From contig NZ_OESQ01000001.1 of the NCBI RefSeq assembly GCF_900240245.1, positions 3,002,786 to 3,054,911 of the forward strand: a stretch of 52,126 nucleotides of DNA. The letters run 5' to 3'. Below, piece after piece: positions 25,049-35,564 of this stretch (the first letter of the stretch is position 1; every line of letters starts with the position of its first letter). The notes beneath the pieces are model-generated. The model was not told the origin of the DNA. It saw nothing but the letters and a program-made list of their open reading frames with translations, and did no database searches. This DNA comes from Lachnoclostridium edouardi. GTDB lineage: Bacteria; Bacillota; Clostridia; Lachnospirales; Lachnospiraceae. Made by a program: the position numbers and the translations under genes.

Positions 25049-25054
25049 ACAAAG

Positions 25055-25110
25055 GGCTGCTGCCGGCAGATATCTGTAATAGACAGATTTGCCGGCGGCG
25101 GCCATTTTTT
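25055..25110 (+). terminator. Intrinsic terminator of pnp
   Basis: A long stem GGCTGCTGCCGGCAGAT../..TTGCCGGCGGCGGCC (loop near AATAG) ends in ATTTTTT. It is GC-rich and should be efficient. Confidence 0.9.
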
Positions 25111-25189
25111 AATTCTCAGGAAAATGTAAGTTTATACTTGCCTGCAAAGCAGTCTGCGTTATATAAATTGTAAGAGAAGTGTAAGGGTT

Positions 25190-25218
25190 TTGCATGACAA
25201 AATGTGGTAAAGTATTAA
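25190..25218 (+). promoter_or_regulatory. Promoter of the M14 peptidase gene
   Basis: TTGCAT (25190-25195), 17 bases, TATTAA (25213-25218), 28 bases before the start codon. Confidence 0.6.
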
Positions 25219-25246
25219 ACATGAAAGATAATACGAGGTGAATATC

Positions 25247-26434
25247 ATGCAATATAAAAAAATTGCAGGGGGATTACTCCTTGGTTTTTTTATGTCAATA
25301 AGCTGTCCAAACCTTCTGTGGGCGGAAGGTCCGGGAGGAGAGGCTCAGACAGAAAGCCAGGAAAACGCCGTAGGCCCGGGAGCTTTTCTGGACCAGGGGA
25401 CTTTAGAAAACACTGGCGATAATACTGGCGGCGCTGAAACAGGCTCCTACGCTGTAGATACAGGATTTGCAGCCTTGGAGGTAGCCAGCCCGGTTGTTCA
25501 AATTGCAGAAAAGTACTCTTATGAGCAAATGGTGCAGGATATACAGACGTTGCAAAGCAAATACGGAAGCCACATGCAGGTGCAAAGCTATGGGACTTCT
25601 TTGGACGGAAGAGCATTATATGATATAATAGTGGGAAACCCTAATGCAGGAAAGAGTGTTATGATTCAGGGAGGCATTCACGGGAGAGAATATATGATTC
25701 CTTTGCTGGTAATGAAGCAGGCTGAGGCCGCTTTGGAGTTTTATAATACAGCCAGCTATCAGGGACAGTCTTTGGCCTCTATGTTTGACCAGGTGCAGAT
25801 TCATTTTCTGCCTATGGTAAATCCTGACGGAGTGTCCATCAGCCAGTTTGGACTTTCATCTGTCAGATCTACAGAGCTTCAGCAGGTGATTCAGGCCGGT
25901 CACGAAAAGGACATGGAAGAAAACAGAACTGCCACGCCCTTTGATTTATACCTTCCTTATTGGAAGAGCAACGCCAGAGGAGTAGACTTAAACAGAAATT
26001 TTGACGCTTACTGGGATCAGGTAGTAAATTCACCAGGCCACGCCTCCTACACAGGATACAAGGGGACAAATCCAGGCTCAGAGCCAGAGTCGGCAGCTTT
26101 AATACAGCTGGCGGACAGCAGAAACTGGTCTGCAGTCATTAATTTTCACTCTATGGGAGAGGTAATCTATTGGGATATTAACGGCAACAAGGTAGAAGCC
26201 CAGTCTAAAGAGCTGGCCCAAGCTGCCAGCGCCATAACTGGATATCAGATTTTAAATTCAGACGGTACAGGCGGTTTTAAAGACTGGCTTCAGATTAAAA
26301 ATAATCCGGTGCCCAGCATTACCTTAGAGGTGGGAAATGTTTCCTGTCCATTACCTGTTTCACAGTGGCCCAGGGTTTGGTCTCAGAATAAAAGTATTTG
26401 GGCGGCTGTTTTAAAATATGCCTGGGAGCATTAA
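25247..26434 (+). CDS. Secreted M14-family zinc carboxypeptidase
   Basis: 395 residues from ATG 25247 (GAGGTG lies just upstream; a GTG at 25238 would overlap that site). The N-terminus is a signal peptide (hydrophobic LLLGFFMSISC, cleavage near WAEG). The peptidase domain starts near residue 85: zinc ligands H and E in GGIHGREYMIP, the substrate-site ARGVDLNRNFD, the third zinc ligand in INFHSMGEVIYW and the catalytic glutamate in TLEVGN. All key residues are present. It would trim peptides or cell-wall peptides outside the cell (gamma-D-Glu-mDAP-type activity is possible). An ABC ATPase gene follows 21 bases later. Confidence 0.92.
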   Translation: MQYKKIAGGLLLGFFMSISCPNLLWAEGPGGEAQTESQENAVGPGAFLDQGTLENTGDNTGGAETGSYAVDTGFAALEVASPVVQIAEKYSYEQMVQDIQTLQSKYGSHMQVQSYGTSLDGRALYDIIVGNPNAGKSVMIQGGIHGREYMIPLLVMKQAEAALEFYNTASYQGQSLASMFDQVQIHFLPMVNPDGVSISQFGLSSVRSTELQQVIQAGHEKDMEENRTATPFDLYLPYWKSNARGVDLNRNFDAYWDQVVNSPGHASYTGYKGTNPGSEPESAALIQLADSRNWSAVINFHSMGEVIYWDINGNKVEAQSKELAQAASAITGYQILNSDGTGGFKDWLQIKNNPVPSITLEVGNVSCPLPVSQWPRVWSQNKSIWAAVLKYAWEH

Positions 26435-26455
26435 AATGAAACAAGGGAGAGGCTT

Positions 26456-27091
26456 ATGGTTGAAGTAACGGGAATATACAAAAGTTACAGGAATAGAGAA
26501 ATATTAAAAGGAGCCTCATTTACAGCGGAGCCTGGAAAGTGCACGGGAATCGTTGGAGTTAACGGCTGCGGAAAAACTACTCTTTTGTCCATTGTGGCAG
26601 GAGCCGCAAAAGCCGACAGGGGAACAGTCAGGCATACAGAAAAGACTGCCTATGTTCCCCAGGAAAATCCTTTGATGGAAGAGTTGTCAGTAAAAGACAA
26701 TCTGATTTTATGGCACAGGGGAAATAAAAAGGAGACAGAAAAGGATTTAGAACAGGGGCCGGCGGCTATGCTGGGATTGTCTCAGTACAGCCGCATGGCT
26801 GCGGGAAAGCTTTCAGGAGGAATGAAAAAAAGGCTTTCTATTGCCTGCGCCCTGGCAGATCAGGCCAGGATTTTAATTATGGATGAGCCGGGAGCCGCCC
26901 TGGATTTAGTTTGCAAACAGATAATATCAGATTATCTGAAGCAATATATGAAACAAGGAGGAACAGTGATTCTCACATCCCATGAAATAGAAGAGCTGAA
27001 GCTTTGTGAAGTGATTTACATTATGAAAAATGGGATTTTAACGCCTCTGCCCTGCAGATTTCCTGTAGAGCAGCTGGTTGAGAAGCTGTAA
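26456..27091 (+). CDS. ABC transporter ATP-binding protein
   Basis: 211 residues. Walker A is GVNGCGKTT, the signature KLSGGMKKR, Walker B ILIMDEPGAAL and the H-loop LTSHE. The DEPGAALD form is typical of ATPases of ABC-2-type exporters. The next gene starts 19 bases on, with two ABC-2 permeases after it, so this ATPase most likely drives that exporter. The cargo is unknown. Confidence 0.93.
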   Translation: MVEVTGIYKSYRNREILKGASFTAEPGKCTGIVGVNGCGKTTLLSIVAGAAKADRGTVRHTEKTAYVPQENPLMEELSVKDNLILWHRGNKKETEKDLEQGPAAMLGLSQYSRMAAGKLSGGMKKRLSIACALADQARILIMDEPGAALDLVCKQIISDYLKQYMKQGGTVILTSHEIEELKLCEVIYIMKNGILTPLPCRFPVEQLVEKL

Positions 27092-27110
27092 GGGAAAAGG
27101 AGGAGTGATT

Positions 27111-28859
27111 ATGAAGTGTCCGCATTGTAACAATGAAATTGATGATGAAGCTAAGGTTTGTCCGGACTGCGGAAAGGAAATTGTTCAGGAGGAAGAAGCT
27201 GAAAAAAAGGAAATGGAAAACAAGGGGGATGTGGCTGAGATGGTGATAGAGCCAAAGAAGAAAAGTTCTAAAAAGCTGATTGCAGGGGGAGCTGTAATAG
27301 CTGCAGTTGCTGCAGTGGGAATTTTTTCAGTTGTAAATAAATCAGAAAAAGATCCAAAGGAAGCTGTAATAGAGGCGTTTGAAAGCGTTTATAAGGAGGA
27401 TATGGTATATCCCAGCGATGAGATTTTTGGATGGTCACAACTATATGAAAACAGCATGACGCAGAAATCAGAGGGAAGCTTCAGCCTGGTTCTGGACCAG
27501 TGTGCAGAGCCTACAGTAAACAGTTTGGCAGGCAGCGGACTTTCTGTTTACACCCAAGATGATCCGGAGGCTAAGAAGGTATATGTAGATTATGGACTTC
27601 AGCTGGGAGGAATGGATTTGTTATCAGCTCAGGTTTATTTAGATGAGAATAATATGATGGCAGCAGTGCCTGAGCTTAGCGAAAAGGTGTTTACTTTAAA
27701 TTACGGAGAAGATCTGCAGGGACAGATTGACGCCTCCCCCTATATTGGAAAGATGTTAAAGGAAAGCGGAGCTGATTTATCTGTATTTACTGATTATATG
27801 GATTACATATGGTCCTTCTATAACACAAGTGAAGAAGAACGTCCATTTGATATTGAAGGTTTGTGGAGCAGATATAAAGAAGGAAGCGGCGCTATTGAAG
27901 CTTTAAAGGAAGCTATGACTGTGGAGAAGGCGGAGGACGGCACCTACACAGTAAACGGCAAAGAAGAAAAATGCAGGGGATATCATGTTGTGATTCCTCA
28001 GCAGGCGGTTATTAATTTTGTGGAAACCACCTCTAAATTCTTTATGGAAGACGAGGGGCTGAAAAAGGACATTACAGAATATTTTGATCAGATATTTGCA
28101 ATGGCCTACGCAAGCAGCAGCATATATCCTTACAGCAGCGGCGAAGAGATGCAGGCTGAAATGTGGAAAATGGCTGAAGAAGGAATTAACAATATGCTGG
28201 GCTCCATGGAAGAATCAGTAGAAGATATTGATATGATGGTTTATGTAAATAAAAAAGGCCAGCTGGCTGCAATGCAGGCTAAAACTAATGTAAGCGCCGA
28301 CGGAGAAACTGTTGCTTTATCTATGGATGTAGAACTGCAAGGAGGAAATTATCTGACACAGAACAGTACAGTTTCACTGACAGTGGAAAATGATTCAACT
28401 AGCGGCGGTATTGTAGTGGCTGCAACCGGCGCCTATGACAAAAAAAGCCTGACAAAAAATATTAGTCTTGTAATCAGTGCAGACAGAGAGCAGATTACTT
28501 TAGGATTCGACGGAAATTATGATATTGAAAATAAAGCATACGGCCTTGAGTTTTCTCTGAATACTGATGAGGACCAGGGAGCCATTACTGTAGACGGAGT
28601 ATTTAACCAGCTGGAAAAGGGCAAGGCTATGGACATTGCCATGGATTCTGTGAAAGCAACATGGAACGGAACAGATATGGTTACTTTGTCAGGAGAATAT
28701 TCATTTAAACCTATGGACGGGGAAGTACAGGTTCTAGAGGGAGAACAGATGGATATTTTAGCCGCCACAGAGGACGAATGGATGCAGGTAGTAAATGATA
28801 TGGGCACAAAGATTCTGGGCCTTTATTTCCAGGCTATGAGCGCTATGTCAGGTATGTAA
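27111..28859 (+). CDS. Zinc-ribbon membrane protein with a large extracellular domain
   Basis: 582 residues from ATG 27111 (AAAAGGAGG upstream). C3, C6, C17 and C20 form a short zinc ribbon, followed by a Glu/Lys-rich linker, one membrane helix at about 56-75 and a ~500-residue outside domain rich in beta-strand-like repeats (VNGKEEKCRGYHVVIP, TYSLEF-like strands). The cytoplasmic ribbon plus outer domain layout is common in Firmicutes and its function is unsettled. Lying between the ATPase and permease genes of an exporter suggests it senses or assists the same transporter; this is inferred from position only. Confidence 0.8.
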   Translation: MKCPHCNNEIDDEAKVCPDCGKEIVQEEEAEKKEMENKGDVAEMVIEPKKKSSKKLIAGGAVIAAVAAVGIFSVVNKSEKDPKEAVIEAFESVYKEDMVYPSDEIFGWSQLYENSMTQKSEGSFSLVLDQCAEPTVNSLAGSGLSVYTQDDPEAKKVYVDYGLQLGGMDLLSAQVYLDENNMMAAVPELSEKVFTLNYGEDLQGQIDASPYIGKMLKESGADLSVFTDYMDYIWSFYNTSEEERPFDIEGLWSRYKEGSGAIEALKEAMTVEKAEDGTYTVNGKEEKCRGYHVVIPQQAVINFVETTSKFFMEDEGLKKDITEYFDQIFAMAYASSSIYPYSSGEEMQAEMWKMAEEGINNMLGSMEESVEDIDMMVYVNKKGQLAAMQAKTNVSADGETVALSMDVELQGGNYLTQNSTVSLTVENDSTSGGIVVAATGAYDKKSLTKNISLVISADREQITLGFDGNYDIENKAYGLEFSLNTDEDQGAITVDGVFNQLEKGKAMDIAMDSVKATWNGTDMVTLSGEYSFKPMDGEVQVLEGEQMDILAATEDEWMQVVNDMGTKILGLYFQAMSAMSGM

Positions 28860-28869
28860 AAGGAGGTTT

Positions 28870-30066
28870 ATGAAAGAAACGTTCACTTATTTCAAATTAG
28901 AATGTAAGAGAGCGTGGAAGCATTTGCCGTTGTTTTTAACTGGAGCAATTATGCTGGCAGCATTGCTTAGCATAATTGCTCTTTTGGCAGGAAAAGCTCT
29001 TTATGGAGAAGGAGCTGTAGGGAGAATTCAGGTAGGAGTGATTCTGCCGCCTGAAGATTATCTGTCAGAACAGGCAGTAAGGGCACTTGGTTCCATGGAA
29101 AGTGTGGAAAGTATATGTGATTTTCAGTATGTCACTGAGGAGGAGGGGGAAAAAGGGCTGAAAGACGGAAGTCTGGCGGCTTTATTAATAGTGCCTGAGA
29201 ATTTTTTTACAGGAATTATAGACGGCACTAACCAGCCTATAGACACAGTGCTTCCAGAACCGTTAAGCCTGGAATCCCTGGCGCTAAAAGAGATTACTTC
29301 GGCAGGAGCCAGAACCCTTAGTACTGCTCAGGCGGCTATTTACGCTGCAGATGAGCTGTGCATTCTGGAAAATCAAAGGGACTTTATCCCTCAGGCAGAA
29401 GCAGAGCTGAACAAAATCTATATGAATTACTCCTTAAACAGAGACGTTTATTTTATGGAAAATAAGGTCTCCGCTGCAGGGGATATTGGGGCTGTAGAGT
29501 ATTTCGCCATGTCAGGCGCTGTTCTGCTTCTTATATTCTGCGGTATTCCCGCCTCACCGCTTATGGGAAAAAGAAGCAAAGTATTTTGTCAAAAGCTTAA
29601 ATTTTTAGGAATTGGGAATAAGGCCTATATAACTGGTGAAATTTTGTCAGTTTGGATATTGCTCCTTGCGGTCTGTATTACAGCGGCTGCTGTTTGCCTT
29701 TATAAAGGAATCATCCAGTGGGAGGCGGCGGTTGTACAGTGGAGCGTTTTTCTGTTAGTGTCGTTAGCAGCTGCGGCTATTATTACAGCTGTGTATGAAG
29801 GGGCAGGCAGTCAAATACCTGCTATGATGATTTTGTTCTGGGGAGGAATTTTAATGGCCTTTCTGTGCGGAGGGATTCTCCCGTCTTCCTTTCTGCCGGA
29901 GGGAGTAAAAGCAGTGGGAAATTTCCTGCCTTTTAAACCTATGATGGATGGCGTTCAGTATGCGGTTACCGGAACAGGAGAGGGCCTTCAAATAGGGTTT
30001 GCTCTAATTGGAATCATTGTTCTGGCCTTTTTTGCGGCAGTTTTAGGGAGGAAACGATATGGGTAA
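28870..30066 (+). CDS. ABC-2-type transporter permease
   Basis: 398 residues. One N-terminal helix (LFLTGAIMLAALLSIIALLAG) is followed by a ~190-residue outside domain and five to six C-terminal helices, the standard ABC-2 exporter (YhgE/Pip-like to DrrB-like) architecture. GGAGG lies just before ATG. The last 8 bases overlap the start of the second permease. With the ATPase encoded at 26456 it should form an exporter; cargo unknown. Confidence 0.85.
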   Translation: MKETFTYFKLECKRAWKHLPLFLTGAIMLAALLSIIALLAGKALYGEGAVGRIQVGVILPPEDYLSEQAVRALGSMESVESICDFQYVTEEEGEKGLKDGSLAALLIVPENFFTGIIDGTNQPIDTVLPEPLSLESLALKEITSAGARTLSTAQAAIYAADELCILENQRDFIPQAEAELNKIYMNYSLNRDVYFMENKVSAAGDIGAVEYFAMSGAVLLLIFCGIPASPLMGKRSKVFCQKLKFLGIGNKAYITGEILSVWILLLAVCITAAAVCLYKGIIQWEAAVVQWSVFLLVSLAAAAIITAVYEGAGSQIPAMMILFWGGILMAFLCGGILPSSFLPEGVKAVGNFLPFKPMMDGVQYAVTGTGEGLQIGFALIGIIVLAFFAAVLGRKRYG

Positions 30067-31084
30067 TTGGAGGATATGGTTTTATATGTGCTGTAAAAGG
30101 CAGCTGAAAAAGAAAGCCTTTGTCCTGCTTTTATGCATTCTTCCCATTGCTTTGGCAGCCCTGGGATGGGCGGGAAAAGATGAAAGCTCAGGTGTGAAAA
30201 TCGCCTTGTGGGCGGAAGGCCAGTGGAGTGAGGAACTGGCGGAGAGCTTAAAGTCTATGGACAGCGCCTTTACATTTTACACCTGCAGCACAAAGGAGCA
30301 GGTTCAAAAGGACGTAGAGTCCAGAAAAGCAGAATGCGGCTATATTTTTGAAAAAGATTTAAAAGAAAAAATGGATAAAAAAGATTATAAAAGATCTATT
30401 CAGGTATACACCTCCCCGGCCACTGTGTTGGAGGGGCTGACGGAAGAAGTGGTTTTCTCAGCAGTTATAGAAAAATACGGGCCTGAGCTTTTAAAAAACT
30501 ATATAGACAGCGCCGGAGTTTTTTCAGAGGAAGGAACAGGTCAGATTCAGGAGCTGTATGAAAAATATAAAAATAACGGCAGCACCTTTAGTTTTCAGTA
30601 CAGAACTGAGACGAGAAAACAGGTGGAGGAAAAGGTAAAAGCCGTTTTTCCTGTAAGGGGAATGGGAGCTGTTTTTCTTTTTGTTATAGGTCTTTTTTCC
30701 GGAGCCATGTTGTGCGAGGATGAAAAAAAGGGGCTGTATCTGCCTATTTCCTATAAAAAGAAGTGGATTTACAGTCTGATATCTATGGTTTCCACTACAG
30801 GACTGGCCGGCCTGTCAGTTTTAATATCTTTTATATTCGCAGGCCAGTGGACCGGGTGGCAGGAATTTATTTTTATGGCGGGATATATAGGAGGGGTAGC
30901 CCTGTTTGCCGCTTTGGTGAAGGCAGTATTAAGGACAAAGGAAGCGGTTTCAGGAGCGATTCCGTTTTTCCTAATAGGAAGCTTAGCTTTGTGCCCTGTA
31001 TTTATTAATACTGGAGCCTTAGTTCCAGCTTTGAAACCTTTCCAATATTTATTTTTGCCTTATTATTATCTCTCCGCCTTTTAA
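30059..31084 (+). CDS. ABC-2-type transporter permease, second subunit
   Basis: 341 residues with the same layout as its neighbour: an N-terminal helix (FVLLLCILPIALAALGWAG), an outside domain to about residue 195, then five hydrophobic helices. It is more diverged and shorter, so the two would form a heterodimeric channel. Its start lies inside the previous gene. It is the end of the exporter operon; the gltX promoter follows at once. Confidence 0.82.
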   Translation: MGNWRIWFYMCCKRQLKKKAFVLLLCILPIALAALGWAGKDESSGVKIALWAEGQWSEELAESLKSMDSAFTFYTCSTKEQVQKDVESRKAECGYIFEKDLKEKMDKKDYKRSIQVYTSPATVLEGLTEEVVFSAVIEKYGPELLKNYIDSAGVFSEEGTGQIQELYEKYKNNGSTFSFQYRTETRKQVEEKVKAVFPVRGMGAVFLFVIGLFSGAMLCEDEKKGLYLPISYKKKWIYSLISMVSTTGLAGLSVLISFIFAGQWTGWQEFIFMAGYIGGVALFAALVKAVLRTKEAVSGAIPFFLIGSLALCPVFINTGALVPALKPFQYLFLPYYYLSAF

Positions 31085-31092
31085 AGAAATGA

Positions 31093-31121
31093 TTGAGTTT
31101 TCTTTTTCTTCGTTATATAAT
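31093..31121 (+). promoter_or_regulatory. gltX promoter
   Basis: TTGAGT (31093-31098), 17 bases, TATAAT (31116-31121), 48 bases before the start codon. Confidence 0.75.
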
Positions 31122-31169
31122 ACCCCATAGTACGCGGCAATTCCGCAAAAATAACAGGAGTGAAAAGAC

Positions 31170-32618
31170 ATGAAAGTAAGAACAAGATATGCGCCAAGCC
31201 CAACAGGCAGAATGCATGTGGGAAATTTAAGAACAGCGTTATATGCCTATTTAATAGCAAAGCATGAGGGGGGAGATTTCCTTCTTCGCATAGAGGATAC
31301 TGACCAGGAAAGATATGTGGACGGAGCGGTAGAGATTATCTACAGAACCTTGGAGAAAACAGGTTTAATCCACGATGAAGGTCCTGACAAGGATGGAGGC
31401 GTGGGCCCGTACGTGCAAAGTGAGCGTCAGGCCTCGGGAATTTATTTAGAGTATGCAAAAAAATTGGTGGAGGCAGGCCAGGCTTATTATTGCTTCTGTA
31501 CTCCTGAGCGTTTAGAAAGCCTGAGAACCTCAGTAAACGGAGAAGAGATCCTCACTTATGACAAACATTGTCTGAAGCTTTCTAAGGAAGAGGTGGAGGC
31601 CAATTTAAAAGCAGGCCTTCCTTATGTAATCCGTCAGAATAACCCTACTGAGGGAACTACTACCTTTCACGATGAAATTTACGGGGACATTACAGTAGAT
31701 AACTCAGAGCTGGACGACATGGTTCTGATTAAATCAGACGGATATCCGACTTATAATTTTGCCAATGTAGTGGACGATCATTTAATGGGAATCACTCACG
31801 TAGTCAGAGGAAATGAGTATTTGTCCTCCTCTCCCAAATATAACCGTCTTTACGAAGCTTTTGGCTGGCAGGTGCCGGTGTATGTGCACTGTCCTCTCAT
31901 TACAAATGAAGAGCACAAAAAGCTGTCTAAAAGAAGCGGCCATTCTTCCTACGAGGATTTATTGGACCAGGGCTTTATCTCAGAGGCCATTGTAAATTAC
32001 GTAGCTCTTTTAGGCTGGTCTCCTGAGGATAACAGGGAAATCTTTACTTTGGAAGAAATGGTGAAAGATTTTGATTACAGGAGAATGAGCAAATCCCCTG
32101 CAGTTTTTGACATGACAAAGCTGAAATGGATGAACGGGGAATACATGAAGGCCATGGACTTTGATAAGTTCTACCAGATGGCTGAGCCTTACATGAAAAA
32201 AGTAATTACAAAGGATTTAGACTTAAAGAAAATCGGGGCTATGGTAAAAACCAGAATCGAGGTATTTCCGGATATTGAAGGTCATATTGACTTTTTCCAG
32301 GAGATGCCTGAGTACGATATTGCTATGTACACCCACAAGAAAATGAAAACCAACAAAGAGACCTCATTAAAAGTGCTGGAGGATGTACTTCCTCTTTTAG
32401 AGGCTCAGGAGGACTTTTCTAACGATGCTCTTTATGAACTGCTGTCAGCCTATGTGTCTGAAACAGGAGTAAAAACAGGCTTTGTTATGTGGCCTGTAAG
32501 AACTGCAGTATCAGGAAAGCAGATGACTCCTGCAGGAGCCACAGAGATTATGGAAGTACTGGGCAAAGAGGAATCTCTTGCCAGAATCAGAAAGGGAATT
32601 GAACTGCTGAAATTATGA
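31170..32618 (+). CDS. gltX: Glutamate-tRNA ligase
   Basis: 482 residues, class I synthetase of normal size. The HIGH-type motif is PTGRMHVGN at 11-19, with [12 protein letters not shown] after it, and the KMSKS-type loop is KLSKRSG. The C-terminal ~150 residues are the anticodon-binding helical part. It charges tRNA-Glu and may be non-discriminating, which cannot be told by eye. AGGAGTG precedes the start. Its stop overlaps the helicase start (ATGA). Confidence 0.97.
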   Translation: MKVRTRYAPSPTGRMHVGNLRTALYAYLIAKHEGGDFLLRIEDTDQERYVDGAVEIIYRTLEKTGLIHDEGPDKDGGVGPYVQSERQASGIYLEYAKKLVEAGQAYYCFCTPERLESLRTSVNGEEILTYDKHCLKLSKEEVEANLKAGLPYVIRQNNPTEGTTTFHDEIYGDITVDNSELDDMVLIKSDGYPTYNFANVVDDHLMGITHVVRGNEYLSSSPKYNRLYEAFGWQVPVYVHCPLITNEEHKKLSKRSGHSSYEDLLDQGFISEAIVNYVALLGWSPEDNREIFTLEEMVKDFDYRRMSKSPAVFDMTKLKWMNGEYMKAMDFDKFYQMAEPYMKKVITKDLDLKKIGAMVKTRIEVFPDIEGHIDFFQEMPEYDIAMYTHKKMKTNKETSLKVLEDVLPLLEAQEDFSNDALYELLSAYVSETGVKTGFVMWPVRTAVSGKQMTPAGATEIMEVLGKEESLARIRKGIELLKL

Positions 32619-34468
32619 CAAATATGAATCCGCAGCAGCTGGAGGCAGTAAAACACGTAGATGGCCCCTGCCTGGTTATTGCAGGGCCAGGATCAGGAAA
32701 AACCACAGTAATCACCCACCGGACAAAATACCTGGTGACAGATTGTAAAAAAGAGGCAGGCAGTATTTTAGTCATTACTTTTACAAGAGCCGCGGCAGGA
32801 GAGATGAAGGCCCGTTTTGACAGGCTGACAGAGGACAGACATTATCCAGTGTCCTTTGGAACCTTCCACAGTATTTTCTTCCGGATTTTAAAGCTGGCTT
32901 ACAGATATGAGGCCAGGGATATTATCAGGGAAGAAGAGCGGGTGCAGATCATCAGGGAGCTGGTGGAAAAATATGATATTGAAGCAGAGGATGAGGCAGA
33001 ATTTGTCTCATCCATTTTAAGTGAAATCAGCAGTGTAAAAGGAGAAATGCTGGATCTTAGCTACTATTATTCAAAAAATTGTTCAGAAAGCATTTTTAAA
33101 AAGCTGTTTGAAGGATATGAGAAAAACCTGCGGAATAAAAGAAAAATTGACTTTGACGATATGCTGGTAATGTGCTATGAGCTGTTTGTCCAGAGAAAAG
33201 ATATTTTAAAGGCATGGCAGAAAAAATATCAATATATTTTAGTAGATGAATTTCAGGATATTAACAGAATCCAGTATGAAATTGTCCGTATGCTGGCAGG
33301 GCCGGAAAATAATTTATTTATTGTGGGGGACGACGACCAGTCAATTTACAGATTCAGGGGAGCCAAGCCTGAGATTATGCTGGGATTTGAAAAGGATTAC
33401 CCTGATGCCAAAAAGGTGATTTTAGATATTAATTACAGATCTCAGGAAACTATCGTACAGGCGGCGGGGCGGCTAATTTCCTGCAATAAGGAGCGTTTTC
33501 AGAAAAATATCAGGGCTGTAAAATCAGGGGGAAAGCCTGTTTCAGCCAGGATTTATGAGGAAGCCCAGACAGAGGCTTTGGGCATTATCAGAGATATTTG
33601 GGATTACACGAAAGCAGGTTATCAGCTGAAGGATATGGCGGTGCTGTACCGCACCAGCCTGGAGCCCAGGCTTTTAGTAGAAAGGCTGATGGAGTACAAT
33701 GTTCCTTTTAAAATGAGGGACGCTTTGCCCAACCTGTATGAACACTGGATTTCCAGAAATATTATTGCTTATATTCAGGTGGCGTTAGGATGCATGGAAA
33801 GAGGAAGAGTTTTAGAGATTATTAACAGGCCTAAGCGGTACGTCAGCAGAGACGCCCTGGAGGGGCAGACAGTAAACTGGGAAGCTGTAAAATCCTTTTA
33901 TCAGGATAAGGGCTGGATGGTAGAGAGAATTGAACAGCTGGAATATGACCTGAAAATGATTGGAAAAATGGCTCCTGTGGCGGCTGTAAATTATATCCGC
34001 AAAGCCTCCGGCTATGACGACTATTTAAGAGAATATGCAGAATACAGGAGAATGAAGCCGGAGGAATTATTGGAGGTTGCAGATCAGCTGCAGGAAAGCG
34101 CAGCTGGATTTAAAACATTTGATGCCTGGTTTCTTCACATGGAGGAATATAAAAAGGAGCTGGCCGCCCAGGCCAGAAGCCAAATGGACGGAGGCGGCCA
34201 GGACAGGGACTGTATTTCGCTGATGACTATGCACAGCGCCAAGGGCCTGGAATTTAAAATTGTGTTTATTTTAGATGCCAACGAAGGAGTGACCCCTCAC
34301 AAAAAAGCAGTTTTAGAAGCAGATTTAGAAGAAGAAAGACGTATGTTTTATGTGGCCGCAACAAGGGCCAAGGAAAGACTTCATATTTGTTCTGTAAAAG
34401 AGCGGTATGGAAAAAAACAGGAAATGTCCAGATTTGTGGAGGAATGTTTTTATGGCAGAAGGAAGTAA
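32615..34468 (+). CDS. UvrD/PcrA-type superfamily 1 DNA helicase
   Basis: 617 residues, about 100 shorter than PcrA/UvrD. The motifs run in order: [10 protein letters not shown] (Q motif), AGPGSGKTT (Walker A, 23-31), VDEFQDIN (Walker B), [12 protein letters not shown] (motif III), NYRSQ (IV), [16 protein letters not shown] (V) and [10 protein letters not shown] (VI). It unwinds DNA 3' to 5' during repair. The start overlaps gltX by four bases. The 3' end overlaps the next gene by 17 bases. Confidence 0.93.
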   Translation: MTNMNPQQLEAVKHVDGPCLVIAGPGSGKTTVITHRTKYLVTDCKKEAGSILVITFTRAAAGEMKARFDRLTEDRHYPVSFGTFHSIFFRILKLAYRYEARDIIREEERVQIIRELVEKYDIEAEDEAEFVSSILSEISSVKGEMLDLSYYYSKNCSESIFKKLFEGYEKNLRNKRKIDFDDMLVMCYELFVQRKDILKAWQKKYQYILVDEFQDINRIQYEIVRMLAGPENNLFIVGDDDQSIYRFRGAKPEIMLGFEKDYPDAKKVILDINYRSQETIVQAAGRLISCNKERFQKNIRAVKSGGKPVSARIYEEAQTEALGIIRDIWDYTKAGYQLKDMAVLYRTSLEPRLLVERLMEYNVPFKMRDALPNLYEHWISRNIIAYIQVALGCMERGRVLEIINRPKRYVSRDALEGQTVNWEAVKSFYQDKGWMVERIEQLEYDLKMIGKMAPVAAVNYIRKASGYDDYLREYAEYRRMKPEELLEVADQLQESAAGFKTFDAWFLHMEEYKKELAAQARSQMDGGGQDRDCISLMTMHSAKGLEFKIVFILDANEGVTPHKKAVLEADLEEERRMFYVAATRAKERLHICSVKERYGKKQEMSRFVEECFYGRRK

Positions 34469-34994
34469 GGAACTGGGTTTGATACATATTTACTGCGGAG
34501 ATGGAAAGGGAAAAACTACAGCCAGTATGGGCCTGGCCCTGAGAGCTGCAGGGCGGGAGAAGAAGGTGCTCATAGCAAGGTTTTTAAAATCCCAGGACTC
34601 CGGCGAAGTAAAAGCTCTTTCTTATGTACCGAATATTACAGTTCTGCCCTGTGAAAAATTCTTTGGATTTACTTTTTCTATGTCAGAGGAAACGAAAAAA
34701 GAAGCCCAGGTTTATTATACCGCTTTATTAGAAAACGCATGGAAAAAAGCAAAGAAGGAGAAATACCACATGCTGATTCTGGACGAGATGATGGCAGCCT
34801 GCACAAGCGGCCTTGTAAGCCGGGATAAGGTGGAGGAATTAATAAAACAAAAACCTGAATATTTAGAAGTAGTATTAACAGGCAGGGCCCCCTGGCCGGA
34901 AATTTTGCAGCTGGCAGATTATGTTTCGGAAATCCAAATGGTAAAGCATCCCTTTACCAGAGGGGTGAAGGCCAGAAACGGCATTGAATATTAA
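34452..34994 (+). CDS. Corrinoid adenosyltransferase (CobO/BtuR type)
   Basis: 180 residues. The N-terminal P-loop is YCGDGKGKTTAS, the central strand LILDEMMA and the loop VVLTGRAPW, followed by SEIQMVKHPFTRGVKARNGIE, a close fit to the CobA/CobO/BtuR family. It transfers the adenosyl group of ATP to cob(I)alamin or cobyrinate. The start was placed at ATG 34452 because GGAGG lies 9 bases before it within the helicase gene. No other cobalamin gene is in view, so it may serve salvage. Confidence 0.9.
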   Translation: MAEGSKELGLIHIYCGDGKGKTTASMGLALRAAGREKKVLIARFLKSQDSGEVKALSYVPNITVLPCEKFFGFTFSMSEETKKEAQVYYTALLENAWKKAKKEKYHMLILDEMMAACTSGLVSRDKVEELIKQKPEYLEVVLTGRAPWPEILQLADYVSEIQMVKHPFTRGVKARNGIEY

Positions 34995-35099
34995 AGCTGC
35001 TTGATTTTTTTACCAGGATTTGATAACCTTAGTACAGGCAGTGATAATTTCACAGCCAGAGAAAGGCTGTCTCTAAAAAAGAAAAAGAGAGGAACTATT

Positions 35100-35420
35100 A
35101 TGGAAAAAAAATATCCATCAGAAGAGCCCCAGGAGGAAATGACAGTTACCCTGACACTGGACGACGGATCAGAGCTGGAGTGTGTGGTGCTTACAATTTT
35201 TGAGGCAGGGGGAAGAGATTATATTGCCCTTCTTCCTACAGAGGGAATTGATGCAGAAGAGGGAGAAGTATACCTGTACCGCTACACAGAGGTAGACGGT
35301 CAGCCGGACCTTCAGAATATTGAGAACGACGACGAGTATGAGGTTGTGGCCGACGCTTTTGACGAGCTTTTAGATGAACAGGAATACGACGAGATCGTAG
35401 GGGAAGATCAACTGGATTAA
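35100..35420 (+). CDS. DUF1292 family acidic protein
   Basis: 106 residues from ATG 35100 (AGAGAGGA upstream; an earlier ATG-type reading at 35001 lacks a ribosome site). The core MTVTLTLDDGSELECVVLT and ALLPTEGIDAEEGEVYLYRY mark the small DUF1292/UPF0473 (YrzB-like) family, common in Firmicutes near housekeeping genes. Strongly acidic, cytosolic, function unknown. A terminator follows directly. Confidence 0.88.
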   Translation: MEKKYPSEEPQEEMTVTLTLDDGSELECVVLTIFEAGGRDYIALLPTEGIDAEEGEVYLYRYTEVDGQPDLQNIENDDEYEVVADAFDELLDEQEYDEIVGEDQLD

Positions 35421-35424
35421 TGAG

Positions 35425-35512
35425 AAAAAGGTGTTGAAAAACAGAGGAATTAATAGGTGTCCGGAATTTTGGGCACATATCAAAGTTTTCTTCTGCTTTC
35501 AGCACCTTTTTA
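35425..35512 (+). terminator. Long-loop terminator between DUF1292 and ychF
   Basis: AAAAAGGTGTTGAAA (35425-35439) pairs with TTTCAGCACCTTTTT (35498-35512), containing a G-T pair, with a ~58-base loop. Its flanking A and T runs would allow it to act on both converging transcripts. Confidence 0.6.
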
Positions 35513-35564
35513 TTATCTTATTAGGAAGCTTTATTTCTGAATGCTCTATTTAATTGATACATTT

